Positions 35,154-44,924 of a stretch of DNA of 64,000 bases are shown piece by piece. Numbering within the stretch: the stretch's first letter is position 1; each line of letters starts with the position of its first letter. Source of the DNA: Nostoc sp. MG11 (GTDB lineage: Bacteria > Cyanobacteriota > Cyanobacteriia > Cyanobacteriales > Nostocaceae); NCBI RefSeq assembly GCF_014904695.1, contig NZ_JACXXN010000007.1, positions 241,377 through 305,376 of the forward strand, written 5' to 3'. The notes beneath the pieces are model-generated. The model was not told the origin of the DNA. It made no database searches and saw nothing but the letters and a program-made list of their open reading frames with translations. A program made the translations under genes and the position numbers.

Positions 35154-36293
35154 TTAAGCCATCAAAGACGAACACAATTTGTTTTCGAGTTCGATTTCGC
35201 GTTCTTGGGTGGCAACAATAGCCTGAGTGATGACCCGCTGGGTGTCAAAACCAACTGCATGTAACTGCAACCACTGTTGGGCTTCATTACCTTCGCGGAG
35301 GATTTTGTTTATCGGGGAAAGGAAACAGCTAAAGCCATTTTGTTTAGCCATCGCCCAAACGTCTTGGTAGATTTCAGCAATCCAATCTCTAGCTAGAATG
35401 CTTCTACCATCTTGCCAATGTGTGAGATGGGCATCAAGACTAGCTATAGCAGCAGCAGCTTCGTTATTAGCAGCCAGAGTAATCAGTTCTTCGGGAGAGA
35501 AGGTACTTTGGGTTAACGGGTCGATGTTGGGATTTTCGATTATTTGTAATAAACGCGCTTCTAATAAGGCACAAATCGCCAGCAGGGCAATTGGATCTGT
35601 GACTAAATCGCAAATCCGTAGTTCTAAGCGATTTAAGTCATAGGGACGGCGATCGCCATTTGGTCGCACTGATGTCCAAAGATGCCGCACGTTTTGCATT
35701 GTACCGGCAGCCAGTTGATGTTCTACCCACTGAATATGATCGGTGTGGCTAGCAAATAACGGTACATGGGTGGGTGTTTGCGGGAAGACGCCCCAACGGG
35801 TGGAATGATAGCCAGTAGCTTTGCCATCGAGGAAGGGAGATGAGGCGCTGAGGGCAAGAAATAGGGGTGCTTCTGTGCGGATCACGCGACACGCCCGCAT
35901 TAATACTTCCGGGTCACTGATGCCTATATTGATATGTACGCTAGCGGTGACTACTTTCGTATTGTAGGTTTTCTCGATGTAGTCGTGATAGGGATTAGTT
36001 GGATCGGAACGAAGAAAGCGATCGCTACCACCCAAAGAAAGGGTACTCCCTGGTATCAGGGTGTAATCGCCCAAGCGGTTGAGGTAATTTCGCAATTCCC
36101 GCCGAGGACGCAGCAAGGCACACAACAAGTTCTCATAATTATGGGATGGTTGAGTTATGTATTCCACGTTGCGGCTATCTGGCTCACGCACAAATCCATC
36201 CAAATCTGCGACAATTTTGTCGGAGAGACCAACGATTTCACCTTGAGGTGTGCCAGTGTACATCTCAATCTCAAAGCCTTTTGATAAGACCAC
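35154..36293 (-). CDS. gshA: Glutamate-cysteine ligase, cyanobacterial type
   Basis: This 379-residue enzyme joins glutamate and cysteine, the first step of glutathione synthesis. The opening KGFEIEMYTG and the later NVEYITQPSHNYENLL, TASVHINIGISDPE, GYHSTRWGVFPQTPTHVP and NRLELRICDLVTDP segments are typical of the cyanobacterial GCS2-like ligase. Those residues would hold ATP, Mg2+ and substrate. Length is normal for this group. The gene is monocistronic. An in-frame alternative start is not needed, because the ATG at the frame's beginning precedes the conserved region by only a few residues. Confidence 0.9.
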   Translation of the reverse strand: MVLSKGFEIEMYTGTPQGEIVGLSDKIVADLDGFVREPDSRNVEYITQPSHNYENLLCALLRPRRELRNYLNRLGDYTLIPGSTLSLGGSDRFLRSDPTNPYHDYIEKTYNTKVVTASVHINIGISDPEVLMRACRVIRTEAPLFLALSASSPFLDGKATGYHSTRWGVFPQTPTHVPLFASHTDHIQWVEHQLAAGTMQNVRHLWTSVRPNGDRRPYDLNRLELRICDLVTDPIALLAICALLEARLLQIIENPNIDPLTQSTFSPEELITLAANNEAAAAIASLDAHLTHWQDGRSILARDWIAEIYQDVWAMAKQNGFSCFLSPINKILREGNEAQQWLQLHAVGFDTQRVITQAIVATQEREIELENKLCSSLMA

Positions 36294-36522
36294 TTTAAAT
36301 TACTCCTTGGCTCTCCCAGCTTATAAATTGTATCAAATTAAACGAATCTCTGCATATACATCTAAGTGAATAAGAAAGTTAAAAATCAGTTAAGCAAAAA
36401 GTTAGAAATATAGTTTTTATTTTATCTCCGGGGAATAATGATGAGTATTGATAGGAGAAAAAAATCCACTTTATGATCTATGGTCTATGATTCTTGATTA
36501 TGCACTAAAATGCAGAATTGAT

Positions 36523-38430
36523 TTAGCTATTTACTTTTTTCTTGGTTTTCTTATTTATTTGTCCTCCCTTGACTAACTTAGTCTCCTTTTCTTGCTGCTG
36601 CTCCACATATTGCGATATGAAATTAGTAGGTGAATCACTTGTTTGGGTAATATTGAGACGTAAAAATTGCAACCATACTTCATTGTTGAGTAAGTTTAAA
36701 GCAGTTTCAGGATTGTTAGTTGCGATCGCGCCTATAACTTGACGCCATCCTTGTCGCAATAATTCAATAAAAGCTTCTTCACCTGAAACCTGATTCAGCA
36801 ACGTAAGTGCTTTTCTATAAATTACTAAATCTAATACGTTTTTCGCTCTTAGACTTTGAAGAACCACATTCAACCACATTGGTAAAAGTTCCAGCCAGTT
36901 GTTTTCTTCTATCTCTTTGAGTGCGATGTCTTCCATACCAAGCGCACCCCACACACACAAAGGTTCTACAGCTAGTTGAAAATTGCGGTTTTCTAGAGCA
37001 TTTTTCCATAATTCTTGAGCATGGTTTTGGAAACGATGAGCAAGAAATTCATAAGCTTCCTGGACTTGCTGGGGAATTGTAACTTTATAGACTGACTCGC
37101 CTCGTGGTAGATAGTCACCACGATAAGAAAGCCAGTTATGAGAGCCGCAAAGATGGATTTCCCGATCAACTATTACTTCTTTGATATGAGAATCTCCCAA
37201 CCAAAAAACTTGTACAGACGGCAATCCATCAGGTGTTTTTATCGCTCGAAGTTTTTCCTCTACTTCTAATAGTATTGGTTTATCTTCATCTTCTTGTTGT
37301 CGCGCAATTCCATGTCCAATCAAAATCCAAACTCCGCGATTAGCCAAATTTTGTAATAAATTTAGGAATTCGTCATTTATAGTTACCTTACTAACCCAAG
37401 GTGAATAGATGATAACTTGATGTTTTGCCGAATTTAAAACTTTTGAAAAAGCTTGAGAAATTTGTCCATCACGTAACTGTATAGCTGTTCCTGCTACAGT
37501 GGAATAATTTTGTTTTCTACTAGTATGTGTAGCGGTTTCTAATGCCTTTTGGCGAATTTTTTCAACTCTAGCTTCAATTTCTGCGTTTTTATGATCAAGA
37601 ATTAACTTACGCTCAGAATTGATGGTTTCGTTTGATAATTCACACAACGCCTGCAAGGATATTTTACCTTCGGATAGTAGGACTTCCAGCCGTTTTGTTT
37701 CAGGCTCTAAAATTTGCTTACCATTTCTTATTTGGACACTTAACTTATCTTCAAGTGCATCGAATGTAACGAAAATAGATATAGTTGCCGCAACTTTTTT
37801 AGTTACAGATATTGCTTTACAAGAAACAACTATTTTTCTATCTTGTGGCACATGAAGTGCTAAATCTGAAGTCTGAATATTTTGCTGAATTTCTTCAATA
37901 GGCAAAGAAGAAATATCAATAATTATATTATCAATATTTACAAAATTTGTTAAATCAGGCAGTTTTACTAGTTCCTCGTTTAAAGCTTCAGATTGAAAAG
38001 TAAGTTTTCCAGTTAAAGGATCTGAAATGGCATAAATCTGTACGGAGTATGGAGGCTGTGGGACAGACCCTTTCTCATAAAATAAACGTCCTTCAGGAGT
38101 TACTGTAATTGGCGATGTTAGTGATAGAGTTTGTAACGTCTGAAGAGTTGCAGTAGTACTGCGGACAAATACAGGATCAAGACCAAGTATAGATGCTAAT
38201 TCATCTTCTGTTGGAGGAGGATCCAATTCAATACCTGCACGAATAATAAATTCTTCTAATACGTTAAACTCGCGAGGTTCTTTGATAGTTGCTTCTAGAA
38301 GAGTCTGATACAAACTATAGCGTAATTGACGCGCTGCTAAAACCGATAGACTAGGACTTTGCGCTTCAATTTCGTCCACGAAATTCTTGAGTTTGCTATC
38401 AATAGGTTTAGCAGAAGAGGCGAGAAACAT
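36523..38430 (-). CDS. PLD-family nuclease protein, partner of the UPF1-like helicase
   Basis: From the Met at 38430 the protein has 635 residues. A Met at 38487 would add 19, but the 38430 site reads MFLASSAKP, which is duplicated at the helicase 3' end and so marks the ancestral start. The C-terminal half holds VIIYSPWVSK and an intact HxK(x)4D motif in DSHIKEVIVD (about residues 414-421), followed by CGSHNWLS. This is a phospholipase-D/nuclease site. The N-terminal half is helical with a coiled coil near residues 280-300. One HKD motif implies a dimeric active site. It is probably an effector nuclease of a defence system. Confidence 0.8.
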   Translation of the reverse strand: MFLASSAKPIDSKLKNFVDEIEAQSPSLSVLAARQLRYSLYQTLLEATIKEPREFNVLEEFIIRAGIELDPPPTEDELASILGLDPVFVRSTTATLQTLQTLSLTSPITVTPEGRLFYEKGSVPQPPYSVQIYAISDPLTGKLTFQSEALNEELVKLPDLTNFVNIDNIIIDISSLPIEEIQQNIQTSDLALHVPQDRKIVVSCKAISVTKKVAATISIFVTFDALEDKLSVQIRNGKQILEPETKRLEVLLSEGKISLQALCELSNETINSERKLILDHKNAEIEARVEKIRQKALETATHTSRKQNYSTVAGTAIQLRDGQISQAFSKVLNSAKHQVIIYSPWVSKVTINDEFLNLLQNLANRGVWILIGHGIARQQEDEDKPILLEVEEKLRAIKTPDGLPSVQVFWLGDSHIKEVIVDREIHLCGSHNWLSYRGDYLPRGESVYKVTIPQQVQEAYEFLAHRFQNHAQELWKNALENRNFQLAVEPLCVWGALGMEDIALKEIEENNWLELLPMWLNVVLQSLRAKNVLDLVIYRKALTLLNQVSGEEAFIELLRQGWRQVIGAIATNNPETALNLLNNEVWLQFLRLNITQTSDSPTNFISQYVEQQQEKETKLVKGGQINKKTKKKVNS

Positions 38431-38439
38431 CAACGGAAC
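38400..38439. repeat. 40-bp direct repeat, copy A (start of PLD gene)
   Basis: Matches 39458-39497 at 35 of 40 positions. On the minus strand it contains the PLD gene's ATG and first codons. Copy B contains the helicase's last codons. The two copies bracket the symporter gene. Confidence 0.85.
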
Positions 38440-38494
38440 AAGATTGGATAATTTAATTTGTACAAATACTTGTAACCCATGAGGCAAACTACTT

Positions 38495-39373
38495 TTATGT
38501 TTTCAACAAGCCTTGGCGACGACTAGCCCACCAAGCAAATCCAGCACCAGTCACAAACATTAGCAGACTATAAATTGCCCCAGGAATGGCCATTGTGGGA
38601 GTATTCAGCAGCGTAGGGCTAGAAGCGATCGCGATCGCCAGAGTCCCATTTTGAATTCCTACTTCTATTGTAATTGCCGTAACACATCTTTCTCCTAATC
38701 GTGTGAAAGTAGCGATCGCAAAACCTAAAGCCATTGCCATCACATTCAAAACCAGAGTTGCCCAGCCCACATCTATTACATAAGAAATAAAATTATTCCG
38801 TTCTCGCAGCAGCACTCCAGTAATTACCACCGCCAGGAAAAATAAGGATAGCCACTTCACAGGTTTATCTGCTTTGTCTGCCAATCCGGGTGCATACCGC
38901 TTGGCTATCATCCCAATTGCTACAGGTAGAAGTGTAATCACCGCAATCTGCAAAATGGTGTTTAAAAAAGGTAACTGTAGCGTTGTTCCTTGCCCCAAAA
39001 ATGTCTGCATTGACAAATTTATTACCAAAGGAATCGTAAAAACCGTAACTATACTACTAATAGCTGTTAGGGTTACAGAAAGAGCAACATCACCCCCAGC
39101 CAAAAACGTAATCATATTAGAAGTAGCGCCACCGGGGCAGGCTGCTAAAATCATCACACCTACTGCTAATTGTGGGTCAAGGGGAAACACCGACGCAATG
39201 CCAAAGTCCACAATCGGCAACATGATCAACTGCGCCGCCAAGCCAATCACAACCGCTTTGGGATAGATTACAACTCGCTTGAAGTCCTCTAGGGTCAAGG
39301 TTAACCCCATGCCTAACATGATAATAAATAGAGCTAGGGGCAGAAAAACAGCCGTCAGAAAATTTGCTTCCAT
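38495..39373 (-). CDS. Bile acid:sodium symporter family (BASS) transporter
   Basis: The 292-residue integral membrane protein has about nine or ten hydrophobic helices. The BASS signature region ILAACPGGATSNMITFLAGGDVALSVTLTA binds sodium, and the matching GIQNGTLAIAIA segment lies in the second half. Cyanobacterial and plastid members carry pyruvate, bicarbonate-like or other organic anions with Na+; the substrate cannot be told here. Its position is odd: it lies between a helicase gene and a nuclease gene that belong together, bracketed by a duplicated 40-bp sequence. It therefore looks like inserted cargo. Confidence 0.88.
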   Translation of the reverse strand: MEANFLTAVFLPLALFIIMLGMGLTLTLEDFKRVVIYPKAVVIGLAAQLIMLPIVDFGIASVFPLDPQLAVGVMILAACPGGATSNMITFLAGGDVALSVTLTAISSIVTVFTIPLVINLSMQTFLGQGTTLQLPFLNTILQIAVITLLPVAIGMIAKRYAPGLADKADKPVKWLSLFFLAVVITGVLLRERNNFISYVIDVGWATLVLNVMAMALGFAIATFTRLGERCVTAITIEVGIQNGTLAIAIASSPTLLNTPTMAIPGAIYSLLMFVTGAGFAWWASRRQGLLKT

Positions 39374-39457
39374 CCTTAACCCGCGTTGGTATCAATAAAA
39401 GTTCCTCTGGATTGTACCGTGTTCCCGTGAAAATTCTAGTTATTGCTTGTGACAATG

Positions 39458-39497
39458 TAATAGATTTAGCTGAAGATGCGAGAAACATCAACGAAAC
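39458..39497. repeat. 40-bp direct repeat, copy B (end of helicase gene)
   Basis: Contains the helicase stop codon and, in another frame on the minus strand, an ATG followed by FLASSAKS preceded by GGAGG. That is the same N-terminus as the PLD protein. The frame then runs into unrelated sequence, so this is the orphaned ancestral start of the PLD gene. Confidence 0.85.
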
Positions 39498-42400
39498 CTC
39501 CATGACGCTTTACAATATTTGAAACTTCAGAATACATACTTCCGATTTTTCCTAATTGATGGGTAAATAAATCGTGACAACCCACAATTATCAGGAGTTC
39601 TTGAGCGCGGGAAAAAGCAACATTTACCCGTTCTGGCTTCTTGGCAAATCCTACATCTCCTTTACTATTGTTACGAACCATACTGACAATTACAACAGGT
39701 CTTTCCATCCCTTGAAATCTGTCAACTGTTCCTGTGCGAATTTCCAGCGAAGGGAAAAGTTCAGATTGCAGGCGTTCATCAATTTTTCTTAGTTGAGCGC
39801 CATAAAATGTAATTACGGCGATTTCTTTTTTTGCACCATTAGCAACTCTAGAAGCCCAAGCACTCTCGAACTGCTGACACAGATTTTCAATCACATCAAT
39901 TTCTCGAATATTAGAAAAAGAAGTTCCTTCACGTTGCTCTTGAAACTCATTTTCACTAGGCATTTTTACCCAAATAATATGCTGGTCTGGTTGAATTATT
40001 TTACCTGCCAAATTATGTGCGCGTTTTGTGTCAGGATCTAAAATGCCACATTCCAGTTTACCGTCATAAAACTGATTGATTGCTCCCATAATAAATGGGT
40101 GCATTCGATACTGGGTATTTAACATTTGCTTGATGGTTTGATCAGCAGTTTCAAACTGGCTTTTGAAAAGTGATTCTTCTAAGAATGTTAGTTCTTCTAT
40201 TGGACTGCCAATTGCTTGAGCAACTTCTTCTAAAGTGCTAGTATTTAGCATTGGTGGTAATTGTCGATGATCACCTACCATTACTAACTTTTTAGCTTTC
40301 AGGGCTGGGATTAATAACTCTGGTGGAGTACACTTACTTACTTCATCAATTATCGCAACATCAAAGTATTTGAATTCTTCAGAAAAATCTCGACCTGCTG
40401 CTTGAACGCAGGTAATACCGACGACGTTGGCATTATCTAAATATATTCGCCTTAAATCGTTGCGATCGCGCTCAGTTGGATTTCTTAATTTTCCAATCCA
40501 ATCTTGGACAAAGTGTTGATATCGATTGAGATGAGTTTCGTCTTTAGTAAGTTGCTTTTGCCAATATTTAAACTGAGCTTTGATAGTGCGTAAAAAATCT
40601 AGATTAAACAAATCTGTAACAGAAGTATCTGGTTTAAATTTATCAGGTATTGCTTGCCATGTTATCTGCCACCAGTTTCTTTCTGCTAGTAATTTTTCTG
40701 ATAGCTGTGGCTCTGTTTCTTTTTCTAATTCACGTAATTCTATTTGGAGTTTTTCGAGTTGCTGTATATAAATTGCAGCTTCTTCTTTTAACCTTAAGAA
40801 ATGCTCAGACAAAGAGTTTTTGATTGTTTCCAATATAGCAAAAGGCTCTAATAAATAAATCAAACTTTCAAGCTGACTTCTGCTATTTTCCCAAGAATGC
40901 ACTTGCGTTGAAAATTCTTGGTGCTTCTCCCAAATATTTGATTGGTTTGCGAGATATTGTTCCGCTAAAGTAGGTAATTGAGGAGGTACGTTTTGCTGTT
41001 GAGTGATTTCTTGCAGAATATTGATAACTTGTTCAAGTTTTAAATTAGCATCTTGTCTTGCTGTTTCTACCTGAGATTGAGTAGTAGATATTTGCTGTTG
41101 ATTAATTATATTTTTTTGAAGTTCTTGTAATTGGTTTTGTATATTTTGAAGTTGTTGTTCGGTTTCAGCTTTGACTTGTAAAACACATTTTCGGGTATTT
41201 GCTAGGATGATATCTATTAATTCTTGGGTAATCCGGGTAAGAGTAGAGTCTATGTTATCCCATTCCCATGATGTGCCATAAGTTTGTTGCATTCTAATTA
41301 AGAAAAGCTGGGTATTCTCAACCAGTAATTTTCGCTGTTTTTGGGTGAGTAGTTGATAATTATTAAACTGCTGGTAAGTCTCTTGCCATTGGGTGCGTAG
41401 GCAAAGCCCGCCGTAGGCATCGCTCTTTGACAGCACTATTGGAATTTGCCTGAAATTTTGCTGTATAAAATAACTAAAACTATACTGCTTACCTTGTCTG
41501 TCAGTAAAACCTCCCTCTATTTCATAAGACATTGCCTTTATCAACAACTCCCAATCCGGTAGGTTGATTTGATACCCTTTTGGCACAATTGATAATTTTA
41601 ATGTATTAGCAAACATTAACAAGCCTAGTGGTAAATCTACCAAATTATCTGTTAATGGGAGATTAGATTTCTGGCAATCTTTTAAGACTTGATATAGATG
41701 AGAATATGCTGTAGATTTCCATTCTTTAACTGCTGTGATAATATAGTCTATTTCTCGTTTGCGATTTTGCCAAATTTGGAGTGTTTGCTCTAAATTTTTC
41801 TGTTTACTAAGTAATTGCTGTCCATCTGTTTGTAGCTGATTCAAACAAGTAGAATTCTGTTTAATAACCTCCACCAAGGCTGCAATCTCTGACATAGCCA
41901 CAGTCGCATTCTGAGCATGACTAAACGCCGTTTTAAATTCACAAACTTCAGTCGCTACAGTCTCACGCAACCAAACCGCCAATCCAAATGCACCACGCGC
42001 GGGGCGGACAAAGCCCAGTTCCTCAGTATACTTGATGGCTTTACGAACATTTGCCAAAAAGTCTTTTACTACAGTGTTATCTTCTGTGTATGGCTGAAGG
42101 CGCGGCAAAAAATTCGTAACTTCTGGAGCTTCCCAATCTATATTTTGTGTAGTATCTAGCAGGTTTTCTAACCCCGCAATTAGAGATTCAACCTCACTTT
42201 TTTTAACTTCAGTTTCTTTATAAGCTATTTCTTGGTTTTTATAGTTTGCCTCTAAGTCTTGCTTGCCCTTATTAAATTCATTTTGTTTTTGATTGAATTC
42301 TTTTTCTGCTTTTAGGTATGCTGTGAAACGTTGTGATGATGTTAGTAATTGACGGAAGTTTTCTACATTATGGAGTCGTTGGGTAAGATTATTTTCGCAG

Positions 42401-43800
42401 TCAGTAGCAGTATTTTCCAGCCATCCGCCAATCACTTGGTCTTCTAAAAATGGCTGTCCTTCCTCGCCAACTTTCTCCGCTCGTCCCTTTCGCACAGCCC
42501 GAATTACTGGGTTGTGAACTAATCGGCTCAGGGCGTTATCTACTGCTAGGTTAGCTTGAGAAGCAATTAGAGTGCGACCACCCCGAAGCGCAACTTGATA
42601 GCAAATCTCGGCAATTACGGTAGTTTTGCCTGTACCTGGTGGCCCTTGAATAAGAACAAGATCTTTAGCAGAAAGCACCGTTTCTACTGCTGCTTTTTGA
42701 CCAGGATTAGCAGAGGATAACAACAAATCTTGTGGTTGAAGTTCGATAGTTTTTTGAATAGGTCTTGCTTGGGAGGCGTCGAATAAGAAGTTGCCCAAAT
42801 AAGGATTCTGCGTATAACCATTATTCAAGTCGTCTAAGGCTTTTTTCTTGCGCTGAATCTGTTTAATGTCACCAATTGCCTCGAAACATAAGAATCCGGT
42901 GGTTGGTAATTGATAGCGTTCTGTTGCCATGTATTCAGCTAAATCGCGTTCTAGCCTCACGCTGATAATGCAACGCTTGGGGTCAACTTCTTCAATAGAC
43001 CCTAGTTGACGGCTATTTTGCCAGTTTTTTCCGGTAGGAGCAGTCTCGAAAAGCTTAATTTCTTCGTTTTTTGCCCGTTTTACTCGTTCCCAGAAGTTTT
43101 CTACATCGAGGGGATTTTCATTAGAGCCGTCAAGGGTGGCTGAGGCTACATCAATTTCAAAACTGATTCGCCTTTTAAAGCTATAGTTGTGACTCACGTA
43201 ACGCACACAAAACTGACGAGCTTTAGCGATTTTTTCTTCAATTTGCAAAAATGCTTTCCAAGCTTTAAGCTGATCCTCTGTAGGCACATGATCGCCACAA
43301 ACTGGCGTGGTTGCTATGCGTTTCAATGTTGCTGGCGGAATGTTGATATGATGCTGATAGCTAGGCAACAGACGCAAGCAATAAGGCGTAGCATAACTAT
43401 CAGCGCTTCCTCGTAAGGTTTGTAGCAGATGAGCAGAGAATATCTTTAAACCGCCGTATCCGTCTTTTTGTACAGCTGCTCTAAATCCTAATGTTTTTCC
43501 CAGCTTCTTAAGTCTTGCGGGTAATTGAAAATCATCTTGATCTGTCGCTATTGTCAAATCCCAAATTTCTTGTTTTGGCTCTTTCCCAGCACCCTTGCGA
43601 CGCACATAGAAGAGACAAGGCTTACCAAAACATTCCAACATTAACTCGTTGGCGCGATCGCGTCGCTGCCAAAACTCAGGATATGATTCTAAAGCAGTTT
43701 CACCTTCTAGATTGCGGATCAACCGATCAATTGTCGAACCTACTAAGACATAACCCCAATCTTCTGAGTCTGTACGCGTTTTCTTATTTCTTCTCTGCAC
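39466..43800 (-). CDS. UPF1-like superfamily 1 helicase (COG1112 type) with long coiled coil
   Basis: From the GTG at 43800 the protein has 1444 residues; a TTG two codons upstream is possible. SF1 helicase motifs are QGPPGTGKTTV (Walker A, about residue 388), IIDEVSKCTP (motif II, about 1150), VMVGDHRQLPPM (III), NTQYRMHPFIM (IV), VDRFQGMERPVVIVS (V) and VNVAFSRAQELLIIVG (VI, about 1395). A coiled-coil insertion of roughly 600 residues separates the first and second motifs. The last 10 codons overlapped an ancestral PLD gene start. Helicase plus PLD is the gene content of Mokosh-type anti-phage systems. Which nucleic acid it acts on is not evident. Confidence 0.9.
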   Translation of the reverse strand: MQRRNKKTRTDSEDWGYVLVGSTIDRLIRNLEGETALESYPEFWQRRDRANELMLECFGKPCLFYVRRKGAGKEPKQEIWDLTIATDQDDFQLPARLKKLGKTLGFRAAVQKDGYGGLKIFSAHLLQTLRGSADSYATPYCLRLLPSYQHHINIPPATLKRIATTPVCGDHVPTEDQLKAWKAFLQIEEKIAKARQFCVRYVSHNYSFKRRISFEIDVASATLDGSNENPLDVENFWERVKRAKNEEIKLFETAPTGKNWQNSRQLGSIEEVDPKRCIISVRLERDLAEYMATERYQLPTTGFLCFEAIGDIKQIQRKKKALDDLNNGYTQNPYLGNFLFDASQARPIQKTIELQPQDLLLSSANPGQKAAVETVLSAKDLVLIQGPPGTGKTTVIAEICYQVALRGGRTLIASQANLAVDNALSRLVHNPVIRAVRKGRAEKVGEEGQPFLEDQVIGGWLENTATDCENNLTQRLHNVENFRQLLTSSQRFTAYLKAEKEFNQKQNEFNKGKQDLEANYKNQEIAYKETEVKKSEVESLIAGLENLLDTTQNIDWEAPEVTNFLPRLQPYTEDNTVVKDFLANVRKAIKYTEELGFVRPARGAFGLAVWLRETVATEVCEFKTAFSHAQNATVAMSEIAALVEVIKQNSTCLNQLQTDGQQLLSKQKNLEQTLQIWQNRKREIDYIITAVKEWKSTAYSHLYQVLKDCQKSNLPLTDNLVDLPLGLLMFANTLKLSIVPKGYQINLPDWELLIKAMSYEIEGGFTDRQGKQYSFSYFIQQNFRQIPIVLSKSDAYGGLCLRTQWQETYQQFNNYQLLTQKQRKLLVENTQLFLIRMQQTYGTSWEWDNIDSTLTRITQELIDIILANTRKCVLQVKAETEQQLQNIQNQLQELQKNIINQQQISTTQSQVETARQDANLKLEQVINILQEITQQQNVPPQLPTLAEQYLANQSNIWEKHQEFSTQVHSWENSRSQLESLIYLLEPFAILETIKNSLSEHFLRLKEEAAIYIQQLEKLQIELRELEKETEPQLSEKLLAERNWWQITWQAIPDKFKPDTSVTDLFNLDFLRTIKAQFKYWQKQLTKDETHLNRYQHFVQDWIGKLRNPTERDRNDLRRIYLDNANVVGITCVQAAGRDFSEEFKYFDVAIIDEVSKCTPPELLIPALKAKKLVMVGDHRQLPPMLNTSTLEEVAQAIGSPIEELTFLEESLFKSQFETADQTIKQMLNTQYRMHPFIMGAINQFYDGKLECGILDPDTKRAHNLAGKIIQPDQHIIWVKMPSENEFQEQREGTSFSNIREIDVIENLCQQFESAWASRVANGAKKEIAVITFYGAQLRKIDERLQSELFPSLEIRTGTVDRFQGMERPVVIVSMVRNNSKGDVGFAKKPERVNVAFSRAQELLIIVGCHDLFTHQLGKIGSMYSEVSNIVKRHGGFVDVSRIFS
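41395..41423. repeat. GCGTAGGC...GCATCGC repeat inside the helicase gene
   Basis: A 29-bp unit of the GCGTAGGC-AAAGCCCGCC-GTAGGCATCGC type, common between Nostoc genes, lies within the coiled-coil coding region. It is read in frame as SDAYGGLCLRT. Confidence 0.6.
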
Positions 43801-43838
43801 TCTCAACGCCTCTGTGGTTCGTTAAAGCATTTTTTTCA

Positions 43839-44756
43839 TTATGGTTGGTACTGCCGATAAACTTCACTGGCGGCGCGATGCACGAGAGAGTGCCGCCAGA
43901 CGAGAGACTTCATATCATCGGCGTAACCACCACCAATTACGCAAGCTACAGGATAACCACCACTCATACATGTACTTAAAACCTGCATTTCTCGCCGGAA
44001 AATGCCAGCATCAGTTAAAGCTAATTTTCCCAGGCGATCGCCTATATGTGGATCAACTCCAGCATCATAAAATACTATATCTGGCTTAACTTCTGATAAT
44101 AAATCTGATAGATACTTTGCTAAAGTTTGCAGATAAGCATCATCTTCCATTCCCACTGGCAAAGGAACATCCAAATCGCTTTTTTGTTTAGTACCGGGGA
44201 AATTGACTTCGCAGTGCATGGAGAAAGTAAAAACACTCTCATCATCTTGGAAGATGAAAGCAGTGCCGTCACCTTGATGAACATCTAAGTCTACAATCAA
44301 GATTTTTTGGACAAGTCCGAGTTTTTGTAAAACGCGGCAGGCGATCGCTAAATCATTGAAAATACAAAAACCAGACCCATAACTGGGAAAGGCATGATGA
44401 GTACCACCAGCAGTATTGCAAGCTAAACCCTGACTTAGTGCCAGCTTAGCAGTGAGTATTGTACCACCAACCGCTATACAGGTACGATGCACCAGTGCTG
44501 GACTCCAAGGCAAGCCGATGCGCCGTTGTGCTTTAGGATCTAGGGTTCCCTCACAGTAAGCTTGAACGTAGCTTGGAGTGTGGACTAACTCTATCAACTC
44601 TTGCGGTGGACGTTCGGGGGTGTGAAATTGTTCTTGATTCGCTACACCATCAGCTAACAGCAATTCGTAGAGTTGTCGGAACTTGGACATCGGGAAGCGA
44701 TGCCCTTCAGGTAGTGGGGCAATATAATCTGGGTGGTAAATAATTGGCAAGTCCAT
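43839..44756 (-). CDS. Histone-deacetylase-like amidohydrolase
   Basis: From the ATG at 44756 the enzyme has 305 residues. An open frame extends upstream to 44954, but it runs into the divergent gene's start and lacks family similarity. The arginase/HDAC fold shows GGTHHAFPSYGSGFCIFND (the two catalytic histidines), the zinc site in VDLDVHQGDGT and FYDAGVDPH. Bacterial members remove acetyl groups from polyamines, lysines or other amides; the substrate here is unknown. It is convergent with nothing and follows the helicase gene's upstream end by about 40 bp. Confidence 0.9.
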   Translation of the reverse strand: MDLPIIYHPDYIAPLPEGHRFPMSKFRQLYELLLADGVANQEQFHTPERPPQELIELVHTPSYVQAYCEGTLDPKAQRRIGLPWSPALVHRTCIAVGGTILTAKLALSQGLACNTAGGTHHAFPSYGSGFCIFNDLAIACRVLQKLGLVQKILIVDLDVHQGDGTAFIFQDDESVFTFSMHCEVNFPGTKQKSDLDVPLPVGMEDDAYLQTLAKYLSDLLSEVKPDIVFYDAGVDPHIGDRLGKLALTDAGIFRREMQVLSTCMSGGYPVACVIGGGYADDMKSLVWRHSLVHRAASEVYRQYQP

Positions 44757-44924
44757 GTTATTAATTTTTAACCGCATTAGAGGCTTGCGCCAAGTCAGCC
44801 AAGAGATTTTTAGATAATCAACAACAATGTTTATGTCTCCCACATCAGACACACCCAAGTGTTGTTTAAACTGGAAGCTAAAAGAAGAACATAACAAGCA
44901 AGCCTCTGTGCTTTTTTGTAACCA

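Noticed and set aside
39177..39503. 108-codon frame starting MEVSLMFLASSAKS
   Set aside because: Only its first codons match the PLD protein; the rest reads out of frame through the symporter leader and 5' end. It is the relic of the old nuclease start, not a gene.
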